NCBI GenBank assembly: GCA_032164295.1
Contig: JAJHTX010000010.1
Location: 1-64,000 of the forward strand
DNA length: 64,000 bases
Source: Inonotus obliquus
Taxonomy: Eukaryota > Basidiomycota > Agaricomycetes > Hymenochaetales > Hymenochaetaceae
Direction: 5' to 3'
The notes below the pieces were generated by a model. The model had not been told where the DNA came from. It was given only the letters and a program-made list of their open reading frames with translations, and ran no database searches. Positions 32,737-45,428 of the stretch are shown one piece after another (the first letter of the stretch is position 1; each line of letters opens with the position of its first letter). A program made the translations under genes and the position numbers.

Positions 32737-33783
32737 TCAGAAACCCCATCCCATTGCGAGATGTGCTTGCCTCGCTGCGGACTCTTTCGCGACTTGCTTG
32801 CTGGATCCCTTTCCTTCGCCTTTTTGCTCTCCATTGACTAAAAATTTCATCGTGCGTCAATATTCGTCAATATTCTCCCAGTCCTATTTCACTTACTTAA
32901 ACATTTGATTATCCAAACTGGCACATGAGGTCTGCCATGATTCTTTGCTCGATATTCGACTTCAAGACCTTCCTGTGAGCACTTCTGATTAAGCATGAAC
33001 AGGAACCCCGGTGCTTTCTGAGCTGCAGCCAAATGCGAATGATCACTATTGTCTTGCATTCTCCCTCGTTTCGCCGCCACGGATTCCGTATTATCGATCC
33101 GTGCCGTTTCATGATCCTCTCGGGCGAGAGTGAAGCAACTCTCAGCGGTCATGACTAGGGGTGGACGCATGTGAAGTTTTATCTCCATGCAACGCTTCTT
33201 AGTCTCCTGATGACCGACGCTCCGGTGTGAGTCGATAGGTGAATGAATTTCTACCGGTTTGACGGTGATTAATTGAGAAATCCATTCTATGGTGACTTGG
33301 GGCCCCGATCCCTCAACAACGGCGCCGACATAAGCGTGGAAAAGGTCCCTTGTTTCCTGAAAGATAAACTATAAGCGTGCTCTAAATCCAGAAGAAACGT
33401 TTATTAACTTCCGGGCTCATTATATCAATGGTCTCGTTCTGACTATAACGCAACTTCTGGCGTAAGTTATAATGCGAAACCCATTCTTCGTAACTATCAG
33501 ACGATAAAATGGCATGGCGAAAAGCCTAGAAGAAATAAATCAACTAGAACCTCTCGGCTACCTTAATACTTACAGGAATCTCAGAGGCCGCCACGATGGG
33601 CCTCCTTGACTGAAGGTACTGAGTGACTATGAGCTCCAGCATCGTCCTCCCCAATTCAGCGAGCCTCTGGTTATCTGGCGATGTCTCGAGATCGCGACCC
33701 AGATCGAGCGACTTGTGAGAGAATGCCTCTGATACCAAACACCCAGTGATCAAAGGTAATTCGGGAAGTTTAGACGAGTCCAT
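32737..33783 (-). CDS. RNase III-like protein with dsRNA-binding domain, catalytic residues lost
   Basis: Four exons, 33783-33574, 33525-33409, 33356-32897 and 32837-32737, sum to 888 nt, 295 aa. The N-terminal RNase III fold is clear (LVSEAFSHKSLD, DNQRLAELGRTMLELIVTQYL, then RDLFHAYVGAVV), followed by a C-terminal double-stranded RNA-binding motif (LNQKCSQEGLEVEY, then GKGSSKQVAKESAARQA). The acidic catalytic signature ERLEFLGDAVL reads QRLAELGRTML, so Glu, Glu and Asp are Gln, Ala and Arg; the second signature (usually DxFEAxxGA) has His for Glu. It should bind double-stranded RNA without cutting it, like mitochondrial ribosomal mL44-type or other pseudo-RNase III proteins. Its role (mitoribosome, RNA silencing or antiviral) is not readable. 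Confidence 0.85.
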
Positions 33784-34087
33784 GGTGGCCCAGATAGTAG
33801 CGGACGAGATGATTGTAGGGGGGAGGAGACACAATGGCCCTGCGCTTTATTGGAATCTTCATTCTGTGCTCGAGCGGCATGGTCCAGAAAGAGATGATCA
33901 CAGTTCTTCGCTCTCTATACATAGAGCTTCTTGAATCTTGTATGGTGTGTGTTTCGAGCAGTATAGCCCTAAATAGCCCCAGGCCAGTGAACATTAATCG
34001 AAGGTCAAATAGGCGCTGGCGGTCGGATTTGATAATTATAACGCGCATAACGCGTGACTTACGTGACTAATGACATAATATTAATAA
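33784..34087. other. Intergenic between divergent genes
   Basis: This 0.3-kb gap separates the RNase III-like gene (-) from the F-box-like gene (+). The plus-strand frame of the F-box gene opens only at 34088, after a TAA. Confidence 0.4.
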
Positions 34088-35817
34088 CGCACGAACTCTC
34101 TGCTCTGCTTCACCAACCGCCAAGTGCTTGTGAATGTGCGACCAGCGGCGTGCAATCTCGTTTGTACCCGGTTTCTGGCTGACAGTGCATCGACTCGGAA
34201 ATCATGCTCCCTTTCTTTCGAAGTCTGGTACATTGTTCTTGGTCTCCTACGCAGGCGCGATGTCAAGTCGATTTCCACCGTTTCCCACCAGTTGCGTACA
34301 CTCGCATTGCCAAAACTATTTGAATCTCTGACCCTCTGGTTTGCGACCGGGCACTTTTACACGAGCAAGGACGATTTGGCGCTGGTAAGCTATACAGAAC
34401 GGGCGCTGGATAGAATAGCTGGTCAGGAAATGGATACGAAGGAGCTTGACTTCGCTCCCTTGGTGAGGGATGTCACTATCGTCTGGACGGATGTAGATAT
34501 AACTTTCATGGATGACTCGCATTTTGGTATGGCTCATTAATGTGGATATGTAACACAATTCTCACCTTTATCCTAGACCTCCTCGGTACCCTGCAACGTG
34601 TTTTGAAGAAGCTTGCCAATCTCCGACATCTGACATTCGCTGGCACTGTTGTCGGTGGTTTACAGCCTTGCTTGGCAGAAATCTTGAAGTTCTTACAACG
34701 TCCAGTTTCATTGAGTCTTTCCAGGTGTGTTTCATTTTTTTTTCTTAAACACAATGTGCCTCATCGCCGTTGCAGTAGTGAAAGGCTCTTTGTGCCCGTA
34801 CTGAAGCGACTGAAATGCTTACAAGCGGTCGAAGTTATCAATAAGCGTAAATTTCCTGGGGTCGACTTTAGACATACTATAAGGGCGGATGCTGTAAATC
34901 TCTAACAAGACTCGCTAAAGAAATTTTCGATACAGGGGGAGGCACTGCAGGTCTTCCGCGGTCGATTGAAGGGATTAATAGGCAACCTTACTCATCTCTC
35001 CATCAACTGCGTGTGTATGGTATCCGACCTTGATTCCTTACTAAAATATGCGCTTGCAATAGAGTCGCTCACTCTGCTCGACGTATCGTCTTTGGACTTC
35101 CTACAGAGTGACGAAGACATACTTCCCTTTCTTGTCGAACTGAAAATATCTATCAATTGGAACCTAGACCTTAGACACACGCGTGAACTTTCTCTGTCGC
35201 TTCTATCTTTCGTGCGTCATCATCGGATGATCACGCGATTTGACTTCTCCCTATTGTGTTGGAATGGAGATGGTGACGATACATGGGACAACTTTGTGTG
35301 ATTCTGGGACATTGTGGAGGCAGTGCGCACATTGGAAGAGGTTCACGCTCTTGGTGTCACTCTTCCACCATTTGAGGAGGAGGAGATGCGTAAAGTGCTC
35401 GAGAGATTAGTTGGATCCAGTGGCTTGAAGGAAAGTTGCGTGGCTCTGCGCCTTGCAGGGCTTACGGACGTGCCTATCGATACTTATACGACAGGTTTCC
35501 AAAATTGCTCATTCATTTCGCTCTCCAGCGGCCGTGTACTGCAAGAAGCATTCGCCATTTATCCACCACCTTCCGTTGAAGAGTTAGTATCTTTGCGCGC
35601 GGATTGTCCCTTGGAACAAATCTGTCTCAATGGAGAACTATACGACGTCTCGTTTGATCCCACACACGGGCGTATAATTCACGCCTATCTCTGGAGTGAT
35701 AAGCGAACAGCAAGCCGTATAGAAGAGGACTTTTGCAATCGGGAGGGATATTGGTTAATGGAGTACCGATCTATTGAGGCGGATTACGAAACCGCACCAG
35801 GATCTTGGTCGACTTAG
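34088..35817 (+). pseudogene. F-box-like protein gene with in-frame TGA and no start codon seen
   Basis: Four exons, about 34088-34526, 34577-34724, 34776-34893 and 34936-35817, keep one frame across all joins. The N-terminus is F-box-like (FEVWYIVLGLLRRRDVKSIS, then VSHQLRTLALPKLF), the pattern of fungal proteins that dock substrates onto SCF ubiquitin ligases. The rest is Leu-rich, of the kind that forms irregular repeats (LANLRHLTFAG, NLTHLSINCVCMV, ALAIESLTLLDVSSL). A single TGA at 35299-35301 splits the last exon after WDNFV, and the frame stays open for another 172 codons. No in-frame ATG precedes the F-box, so a first exon may be missing or lost. It is either a recent pseudogene, a readthrough case or a sequence error. 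Confidence 0.65.
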
Positions 35818-38613
35818 CGCCGCAATCATGTTTATCTACCTCGTCGCATCCTCTCGAGACGATAACTCGATACAGGTGACACGTGTGTCACATCACATAG
35901 ACCTGCGCTTGCCTTCCCCTGAGGGTATCCTTCAGATGTCCAATAGAACAGCGACTTTTCGAATACCACAGTAACAGGGATTAAGTAGAAATTGGTTTTA
36001 TCGTTTATGTCCGCCATCTCTCGTAAACGTACCAAATCATAATGATAATGGTTCATGTATGTCTCATTTTAGATTCATCTAATGGAAAACTTCGTGATTG
36101 GCTTCATTACAGTATTATCGAATGACTGGACTTCTCGCAAAATGGCCATTCATCAATTCCCGGGGATGTTCAGCAATAAGTTCTATTAATGAAAGTCGGG
36201 TACCCGTCTTCTACTCATATCTTCTCATGTCCGTGGCTTGTAAATTCATTCTCCGTCTTTTGAGGAGTGTCCTCGCGCTGGCACAAGGTTGAAGAAGTTC
36301 CAAACGGATTTTGTACCTGGTCCACATATTTGTCGAAGTCTGTAGCGAAACGGATGATATCAAGAAGAAAGTAATATGACATGCTTGGTGCAAAGCGCTT
36401 TGAGCCTCTCTCAGAAACATGATCCCGTCTCCGCTGTATATGGTTGTCATATCTTATCTCGAGTTTCCGTTGAGGTGAACCGTCGGAGATGCACTGGTAC
36501 TCATTAGTTCATTGCTCCTTTTCTGAACTCTTCTTTGCTGGACTCAGGGTCAGCTTCAGATGCAATTCTCTGCCTGCCGCAAAGACGTTGGTCTACCATT
36601 CATTGGATTGATGGGTCTCATATCTAGTGAATGAAGAACATAGGCAAGATCTGGTTATAGTTCAGACAATGCTAACCAATTGATACCTCGTTCTCGGTGC
36701 GATATGCACAAGCTTAGCCAGTTCTGGAACGGGACTCCGGATCTATCTGGATGGTGTGAAGATCACAAGGACCGAGACTGCAGTCACCCGGGAGAGGAGC
36801 GACGAACTTGTGGAAGAGAACCCTGGGCCAGACTAAAAATGCTTCAACTGAGTGATGCACCACAGTGTATCCCAAGTCTCCCGCATTGGAATCGCAACAG
36901 AAAAATCTGAAAGCCGCAAAGCTTCATCTGCGGGAACCTGATCCCTTTCACTGTCGGAAACTCAATAAGTTTACCACAACTTCGCGTTTTACATTTTATC
37001 CCTCTGGTCTTATGCATACGCATAGACCGGAATGAGAGCTTCGACACTCACTCCACGGATACTACTTCATTAAAGAACCAGGATGCATACGCGCACCACA
37101 TACTCTTCAGGAGTTTTCACATATGTAAGAGTCAAGACTCGCCATAAAGACTTTCCGGGTGAAAAGACTCGATGCTAAGTTAACGAGTTAACGTTGCGGA
37201 TAAGGCTGGGAGAACTTTACCCACAGACTTTTCACCCGTGTCAAAGAATCAAGATCATCCAGAGGGAATAGATATCTTCCGAGGCCATCAGTATTGAGTC
37301 TAAACGGCTCATGGGAAGCCGGTGATTGAGAAGCAACTGTGTAAACATCCGGCAACCTGGCCGCAACCATCAGGCAACCCCAAGAATCGAGAGCATCGCG
37401 CTTCGGTACCCTGCCGAATTCAATCGTCGCTTATTCTTGCTCCTCTCCCTTCTATGGGAATCGCCTGCGCACTCCGCATGATCCCTGCCCGTCGTTTCAG
37501 GGTTCGAATAACTGAGTCCCATTCAGCTCAACTAGAAAGGTGACGAAGAGGAGTTTGAGGGCAGCCTCGTTGTCCAGCTTCTATCTGCGATCCATGCACA
37601 ACACTACTTCTGCAAGTCTGAGCGATGTAATGTTTGAAAAAAGATGCGTAGGACCTAGGGAGCTTTGCAAAAAGGTCGAAAAGGTTGGAAAACAGCGAGG
37701 CGTGATTACACAAGCGGCGTGCTCACCTAACCGGTGTCACCATGCCACGTGTCGGAGTCTTCCGACCTGGTCTGGTTGTTTTTCTCTACTCTATTTTTCC
37801 GCAATCAGGACATTCCTTCTTGTTCAAATGGAATTCGAGATGGTGCTCCTTCTATGCTCTATGGTCTCGGTGTACGGCTTTCTCTGGAACGAGACTTGGG
37901 TCGCTTATCACTCTTTCCTGCCAACGCGTCAGCTAACAACATGATAAGACATGTTGAGCGCAGGCTGCCAGATAAGTCTTCGTCATACCTAGCAGTGTTT
38001 ACCAGCCTTAGCCTCGCGGTAAGCAAATACAGACCTTGCAACCATGCACCCTTGCTGTTCGTCTGACAGTGAAAAGGAAAAGCCATTCATTATGGCTTGG
38101 GAATCTCCTAGTTATCGAAGCGCTTCCTAATCTCGACGCATTTGTCGTCTGGCGCTCGAAGTGGCGTTAAAGCGCGTACCTTGATTCTATCATGCCGCAG
38201 GGAAGAACAGAGGAGAACGTCGTCTGAACGTATGCGCATTGCTCCTCGTCCCTCCAGTCCGAAAACACTGTATCTAAGCGCCTGGTGGAGCTATTCAACA
38301 ACCTGAATGGTCGTAAGTCATATGGAATTTTGAACTTGGTGGGAATTCCGATGCTAGACGCTATGGTCCAAGTCCCCCGATTCTTTGCTTTCTTTTCCGA
38401 TCCCACTTTTATCATTAGGTTCTGCTCAACCTCCGAAGGACTTTGTGCCACCAAAACGTGCATTACTTCAATGCAAAAGGACCCTTTTCTCAATGCAAAC
38501 CGGAAGTGACAACCTGTCAGGTAGTCACCGAATCGTCCAAATCTATATAAAGGACCATAGATATCACATTCCTTCGCCCTTGCCAGCTTGTCGCTCCTAT
38601 ACGCCAACTGACA
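35818..38613. other. 2.8-kb spacer; its right half is the upstream part of the duplicated segment
   Basis: No gene is supported here. From about 37,020 onwards the sequence can be aligned by eye with 43,960-44,175: both contain the run CACTCCACG near the start, a GCGGATAA word and then CAAAGAATCAAG or CGAAGAATCAAG. This is the diverged upstream flank of the tandem copies. Frames such as 37540-37944 (+) have no recognisable domain. Confidence 0.45.
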
Positions 38614-41223
38614 ATGTGCATTGTCAGTCCTGATATCTCTACCCTCATCAACGGCAGGCTAAGTTCACGCTATTGCGATGCTCTTCGCCGCACCGAAGGT
38701 CACTTCGAAATTCATGACAATTATTCTACCTGTCTCGCCGAATTCCGTGGTCCCCTCGAGCATCAGCAACAGAGTCCCACTTCCTCGGAACAATCTTTCG
38801 AAGCGAAGTTTTGCTGTCCTAATATCCACTTCATATCCGATCATGAGGTCATTCTCTTCTTGAATCTTCAAGAGGGATACTATGGCAAAGAGGCTTCGAG
38901 CAGGTATGTTTTCTCCTATCCAATGATTTCGAGACATCTTCCTGGTGTATTAGATATTAACCATGCTTTAGAAAAACCATCTATTGCTCTAAATTTGCGT
39001 TCCGCGTCTCAATCAGTCCTCAGACTTGTCCTTGTAAATCCAGAAAACTCCTGTACACTTTGGAAATTCAGTGTGAGCGGTTCTTACGTTCATTTCTACT
39101 GCCATGATTGATGCATGATGAATAGCTGCGGACTTTGTAGAGAAACATTCGAATCTCCCTGAGGGTATGGATGAGCATCTCGCCCCCTGGGTAGGATTCT
39201 TGATAAACTCCTACCTGCCGACCCTAAAGGATGCTGGATATCACGAGTTTCAGTTTCTCCCATCCCAGGACCAGTTTCTGACGAATATTATGAAGCCTCC
39301 TGGTAGTCTAGATCTAGACGCGATCCAAAAAGACATCCTGGGGAATACGCATACCGGAGATTTTGATATGGTCCTTGCGTTGACTCAGAAGTACATCAAC
39401 TCTCATCTCAAGTCACTGTGGGATATGCACGAGCAACGAACAAGAGAGGCAAGGACTCGCCGACAGCAGGATGCGTGCCATACTGTATTCTCATTCAAAT
39501 CCAGTCATGGCGAAGACTTCTCTGCAATGTTCGAGGCACCTCATGTTCAACTCGTTCATAAGGAGGAGCCCGAGAGGGCTATTATCTATCTTTGCATGAA
39601 TGTTTACCTGAAGACGGGCGTATCTGAGGGAACGCTTCAATCAAGGTAAGAATGGCTGAAATTAGCCTGTCAACTACTTTTAAATGACGCCATTATACGC
39701 AGGTTTGATGGCTATGAGAGGTTACACTTCGCGTTTGAAGTTGAGCTGGATATCGTCCACATCGATTCAACCTCATTCGGACAGGTGATTCTCAGGTTAT
39801 CCTGTGAGTATGCACAAATCGTTTCAGTCCGCACACAGTTAACAAAACTTCCATTGCAGCTGGGAAAAATCACGCTACCAGTTCAAGTCTTCTGAGTGTA
39901 TTAAACGATACTCATAAGATTTGTACTGGCTTGGAGGAGCTCATCAAGACACAATACTTTCCAGAATTCCAACGTGCGAATTGTCACGTCCTTTATACCA
40001 TTCCTTGGAACCTTCCCGGGAGGAAAGACAAGAAACAGCTATCCACGCCGGTTTCATTTAAGATCATACCATTCGATTACACTCCGAACATCAGGAACCC
40101 CAACGGAGGTCTATACTGCCCTGAAAACGAACGCAATGCGATCGTTATTGGCATATCATATGGTTACAAACCAGTAGCTTCCAATCCCTCGCTCCCGCAC
40201 GTTGGCAACTGGATCTATGGGGCTCTATACTTATCGCGTACAGTATTCCTCGAAGGGATTCTACTAGAGATGCTCGAGCGAGTGAATCGAGAGACAACGA
40301 TCGTCCCGCGTTTCTTTGCGGTCGAAAACGGTGGATGGGAGCTTCATTTTGAAACGTTGGACGGATACGAAGCAGCGGATAGTGTGCCACCATGCAAATG
40401 GAAGACGGAGGGAAAAAAACTCGCCACTGGCAACTTCGAATATGAGTGGAACTGCACAGAAAAAGATATATGCAGGCATGAATCTGGTCATTTTGGAAGT
40501 AAAGAGAACGCCGCCACTTGTAAGTTCCTCTCTCAACATACATCAAGTATCAACGATTTATATGTTCTATTGTAGGTATAACGCGCAACTCCATAACGTT
40601 CCCAATAGGTCAATCAAAGATAGTTCAAATCCGTCTCCACGGTACTGTTGAGTTGCGCCGTGAACAAGGAAGCTCAAGGGAGGGCCCGAAGTGAGCACAT
40701 TTCTTTTCCTTTGCACATCCCCAGCATGCTTAGCGATCGCAAAGTCCTGTGACTGTAACCTGGTCTGCGACCATAGAACTCAGAACAACCTTCTCTAGTC
40801 CCAAGATAGAGGTTCATTACGACGGACCTCATAGCGACTGGAAAGAGGACGATGCGGTAAATAAGATATTCTCGCAATTGCGTTCGAAGCTCGACGAAAT
40901 CAATTTCATTATCGACGAGTGGAGGAACGAGTTAGAGAAAACGTGGAAGACTATGCAGGTACAAGAGTGCGAGCTTTATCTCGCGCATCCGATGTTTAAT
41001 CATCGTGGCGACCTCGTAATGGAACTAAAGCACAAGAATCTCACAGAGAATAGAGGTCAATTAGACGGGACTGATGAGAACGGAGTCATTACTGCGGGAC
41101 ATTCTCCTCAGAAAGGTAAGCGAATTCTCATTTTGCGAAGATTTCTGGTTAAGTGACCCTGCAACTGCCGCAGCCTCTGAAACAGGAGAAGATGTGCCGA
41201 GCTCTCCAGCTCCAGTCCATTAA
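38614..41223 (+). CDS. Modular protein of unknown family, tandem copy A (short form)
   Basis: Eight exons, 38614-38903, 38972-39072, 39126-39645, 39703-39803, 39860-40519, 40576-40690, 40745-41115 and 41174-41223, sum to 2208 nt, 735 aa. I do not recognise the family. No signal peptide is visible, so it is probably cytosolic. A recurring beta-rich element (EVILFLNLQEGYYGK in exon 1, RAIIYLCMNVYLKTG in exon 3) closes a module just before an intron. The C-terminal third is the best conserved part between copies: LYLSRTVFLEGILLEML, VNRETTIVPRFFAVENGG, VTVTWSATIELRTT and a helical HSDWKEDDAVNKIFSQL. Compared with copy B, its exon 3 is a fusion that lacks about 185 codons. Identity to B is high at DNA level in the C-terminal half. 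Confidence 0.78.
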
Positions 41224-44200
41224 CTACTGCGAAGACCGATTCTCCTTCTCAGGATAAAAACACAATGGTGTCAGGGATTTCCTTCGCACAGATTGGCACC
41301 AGCTGAGCCAAAAAAAAATGGATTCAAGTCTTCATTCACGTGGAATAGCTGACCAGTTATGACTGAAAGGATGGAAGATAGCCGTTAGAGATGCTTCGGA
41401 AACAATATTGACCTCTTTCAACGAACATACGTGTACGATAGGTAGATAACTAAAATAGCTTTTTGTAACTTGAAAATATCACTCCAAATGCGAATGAGGG
41501 GCCTACGTGTGCGGTGGGGAAAAAAAGGTCAGTATTACAGAGGACTTGATTATGTAATACTGTAAGCAATTTTGCTATGCAGGCCGCAAGTATCTCCCCC
41601 CCACGACTGATTTAGGAGATACCGAATCAGATCTACCAGGCTTTACGCACCTCTCCCTCGCAGAGTTTATTCAAATTGCTGGTGTCCCGAGTTTGCTAAT
41701 GTTCAGACTTCTCTGGCGGTACTCTTACCAGAGATGTCATCTCAGAACGGTACGTAGAATATTTTACATACAACATACCAAGAGTGACGGAGGAAGAATA
41801 AGAGAGAACTTGATCATCCCAACTCCTAACTGAAATAACCTAACATATTTACAATTCTTCTCATATATTCGGTTCAACTGTAAGTACTATTCTGTATCCG
41901 GTTCATCGAGTCACGCGAAGCTATCAAACGAGGCTCGAGGCTCCAGACGATTTGGATCAGACATGACTTCGGAACAACGAGTAACGAGTATATACCGGAC
42001 AAATCAATGATGGAGGTATGATGAGTAAACTGAGTGATCGAACTGATGCGCCCATTATCGGCAGAGCGTGAAGTAGATCGGCATGGAACTTGCAAAAGCG
42101 ACTCCCGACTCGTCCAAAAGAGGCCCACGGGGAAAATGGGTGGAACTAATGTCGAATGTATTTCCTTAGCAACTGCAAGAGGCGCTAGAATGAAGCCAAG
42201 TGATCAGAAGTCCGAAAATTTGTACGCTCACCGATCAGCTTGCCTCACACATCATGTGAAACCTACCGTCGATGATGCGGATAAACTGGAAGAGCTATTC
42301 ACCGCCTCTGCACATCCATTGAAGAATTATGAGAGGATAGGGGTTCTTCTCAATTTCTCCGAGGCATGAAGCAAACAGATCCAATGAATTTGCAAGCTTG
42401 CCCGTGTTTACGAACTCTGGCCTTCTTCCCTGTGCCGAACAACTTTCATCCGAAGAAGATTGATGTTCTTTCTTCATCATCTTACATACATAACAGATGA
42501 ATGTTGTATTCAGTGCCCGGGGAGTTGGTGAAGCGATTTCCTCGTTGTTCTATACTTTATGAAGTATCCCAATCCCTCACCACGGACGGAATGCCAGGAC
42601 GCATCTCGTTATGTAAAGACACGAGCAATGAAAAAAAGAAAGGGTCAGAATTTAGGTTGAAGTCAATGCTTCCTGACACGCACTATCAGGCAGGAGATAT
42701 ACCTCTCACAGGAGGAACGTTGATGCGCTGTGATGAGCATGGCTCCAGAGGCCGCAATGGAAGCACGATCAGCACGAAGCTCCCTTTACGAAAGCAGAGT
42801 ATCTAGCACTGTCGGAGTTTGCTCGGATTCGACAAGTTAGTCATTGTCCATCATGCCAGGGTAGAGTACGATAAGGAGACATGTACCAGCCACGCAAAAA
42901 TCATGTAAATCTCGACTCGGATCAGGTGGGTTGTGCTAGGGGAGTAAATTTCTACAACGTACTCAACAGAATAATCACTATCACTAATGTTCAGATGACT
43001 GATAGATGTTGACAACTTAAGTCACTGAGCTGTCGACTTCATATAAGCATCTCCCACGAACACATTACCATTCTAGTCTGGTGGAATATATGGACGCCTT
43101 CCCGAACTTCTTGGCAGTTTCTCCGCCACAATCCCGGCTTTCTGATCTATACAAGTCTGACTGCTCCGGGCTGGTCTACTGCATGACTGAGGGCTATCAT
43201 TTTCTTGATTCTTACAGACTCTGGTTACTTCCGCAAGCGCCTTCTAATCCAGTTCTTCGTTCTAGAATCACTGCAGAAAAACTATTCTTGCAAGATGATG
43301 CTTCGTTCTGACAGAATGCTGGGTAAACATCTAACATGCTGTGCGGTTCCCATGCTTTAGAAATCAACAGCTTGATGCTGAACGGGGAGATAATATCCCA
43401 GAGCAGTACTTACGTGCTCGGCACTTCCTTTAGATTAATAGCGCCTATTTCATACTTGACTCATGGCAGGTCGCCGCTTGACCGTTTCCTCACCTTTGCC
43501 TGCGTATACTGACCGGAAGGGGACCCAGTTCTCTCACGTTTGTGCCTTTGGACTCTCACGTCCGTCGAAGAAACAGCAATGTTCATCATGAGTCCAGACC
43601 TGCGTGCTCATCACAAGCAAGTCTTTAGGCCACCGCGGGCCAGATTTTAAGACCAGTCTCTCCTGTGTCATCGATGACAAATAGTTCATACTCTCCTGGA
43701 GAGCATCCATACTAGCAAGGGACAACATATCTCATTGGGTCTTTCTCCTATTCCTCCTCATCCTAGTCCTTTCCGGCACAGGATTTGCAGAGAACGCGAT
43801 AGCTCGTTATGCACATAGAGTGGTATGGATGTATATCAATCGATCGATCAACATCACCCGTCTTCCGCTTCATTTACATCGACCAGTTCCGCTTCTTGAC
43901 TCGTACTCAGCATTTGTTCTTTACTTGAGCACATGTCTAACCTTGCGTATTATTCATGGCCTGGGATGAGAACTTCGACTTCTCACTCCACGCACAACTT
44001 CTTATTAGAAGCTACTACGCATCCTTTTATCATGGTTATATCACGACTCTACACTCATGCAAAAGCGAAGATCCGACGTAAAGATATCCCGAAAATACTT
44101 GATGCCGCGCAACGATGCGGATAACGTCAAAGATTTCCGCGTTTGATTTACAATGTGTCGAAGAATCAAGACGGCTCTGAGGAACAGAAAAACTCGCTGG

Positions 44201-45428
44201 GTCGCTGAGTATACTGTATGTCCAGCTGGCGAAATAAATACTACATTTGAATATCAGGAATCACGAGTAACCCGCTTCAATACACTGCCAAATGGAGCCG
44301 TCGAATATCCTTGTTCTTTCCATCTATAAATGACTACCTTCACTTTAAGGGTACAAAGGTTCTTCCCGCACGATCGAATGTGTTATAAGTTCACCGTTGC
44401 AAGGTTGAGCCACTTGAGTTCCGCACCGGGAAGGTGATTCGTCGAGGTTCAAGGGTGGCGGCCTCATTGTCTACTTCGATATACAGTTAATTCATCTCGC
44501 CTCAGCAGTGCTTTGCAGTTCGGAATAGCTCTTAGCTTTGGAATATACCTATGGGTCCTAAAATGAGAAGGGATACGCCCGCGGGAAAAAAACGTGATTA
44601 CATACGCAATATGTAATAGCCACGTGTCAGATCTTTCTCGGTGAGGACGAAGACTTCTCTAATCCCTCGCACACGTTTCACGACGCGAACCCTGTTTGGG
44701 GCATTTCTGATTTCTCAACTTGCCTGTAGTCTCGGTGCTTGTTTCTCCTCTGTAACGAGAATCGGATTGCCGGGGCTCATTACACTCTTTCACTGTTGTC
44801 GAAACAATGGACAGCATCACATAACACAAGACAGACGCACGCTGAAGACGATACGGACATCCCGTTAGGGCGGTATCTTCCAACATTAGGGTTGCGGCAG
44901 GCATACACAACCTAGGCACTCATGCTCTCTCATTGGCCGTTTCAACGTGAAAAGAATGAGTGATTCATAAGAATCCAGAGTCTCCCAGTTATCGAATAAG
45001 TAGACACACTTTATCCCCGAACTATTTCTTATTTGATGCATGCAGCGGCGTTTAAGTTCTTAACTTCTTGATTTTAGCATGCTCAAGGGAAAAACCTAGC
45101 GACATCCTCGTTGGGACAACATGTACATTACTTTCCGCCCTTCAAGTCCAGGAAGGAACACAACATATGAGCGCCTGGTGGAGCGATAGAAGACTGGAAG
45201 TGCTGCAACCTGCATGTACTTTCCCATTCGACGTGGTTGTCAGTACTGGGGCCTTCGTACCTCCCGGATGGCTTCACATCACTGGAGTGTTCCTTTCTTC
45301 CATGCCATGGGAGTTTTCTCCTCAACGCCTAGTCCGCCAGCTAATGGTCGCAATGACTATCCTATAAAGGCAACCGTAGCATCCATGCTCCTCCCCATCT
45401 TGTCGCATCTTACACTCTTCTGCCCTCA
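41224..45428. other. 4.2-kb spacer between the two tandem copies
   Basis: Only short frames are seen (for example 42034-42369 + and 43081-43311 +), with no family signal. The part from about 43,960 to 45,428 is the flank duplicated upstream of copy A. The sequence 41,224-43,900 has no counterpart that I can see and may be inserted or older spacer DNA. Confidence 0.45.

Noticed and set aside
37490..37530. GGGTTCGAATA resembling a tRNA B box
   Set aside because: No cloverleaf or A box could be placed around it.
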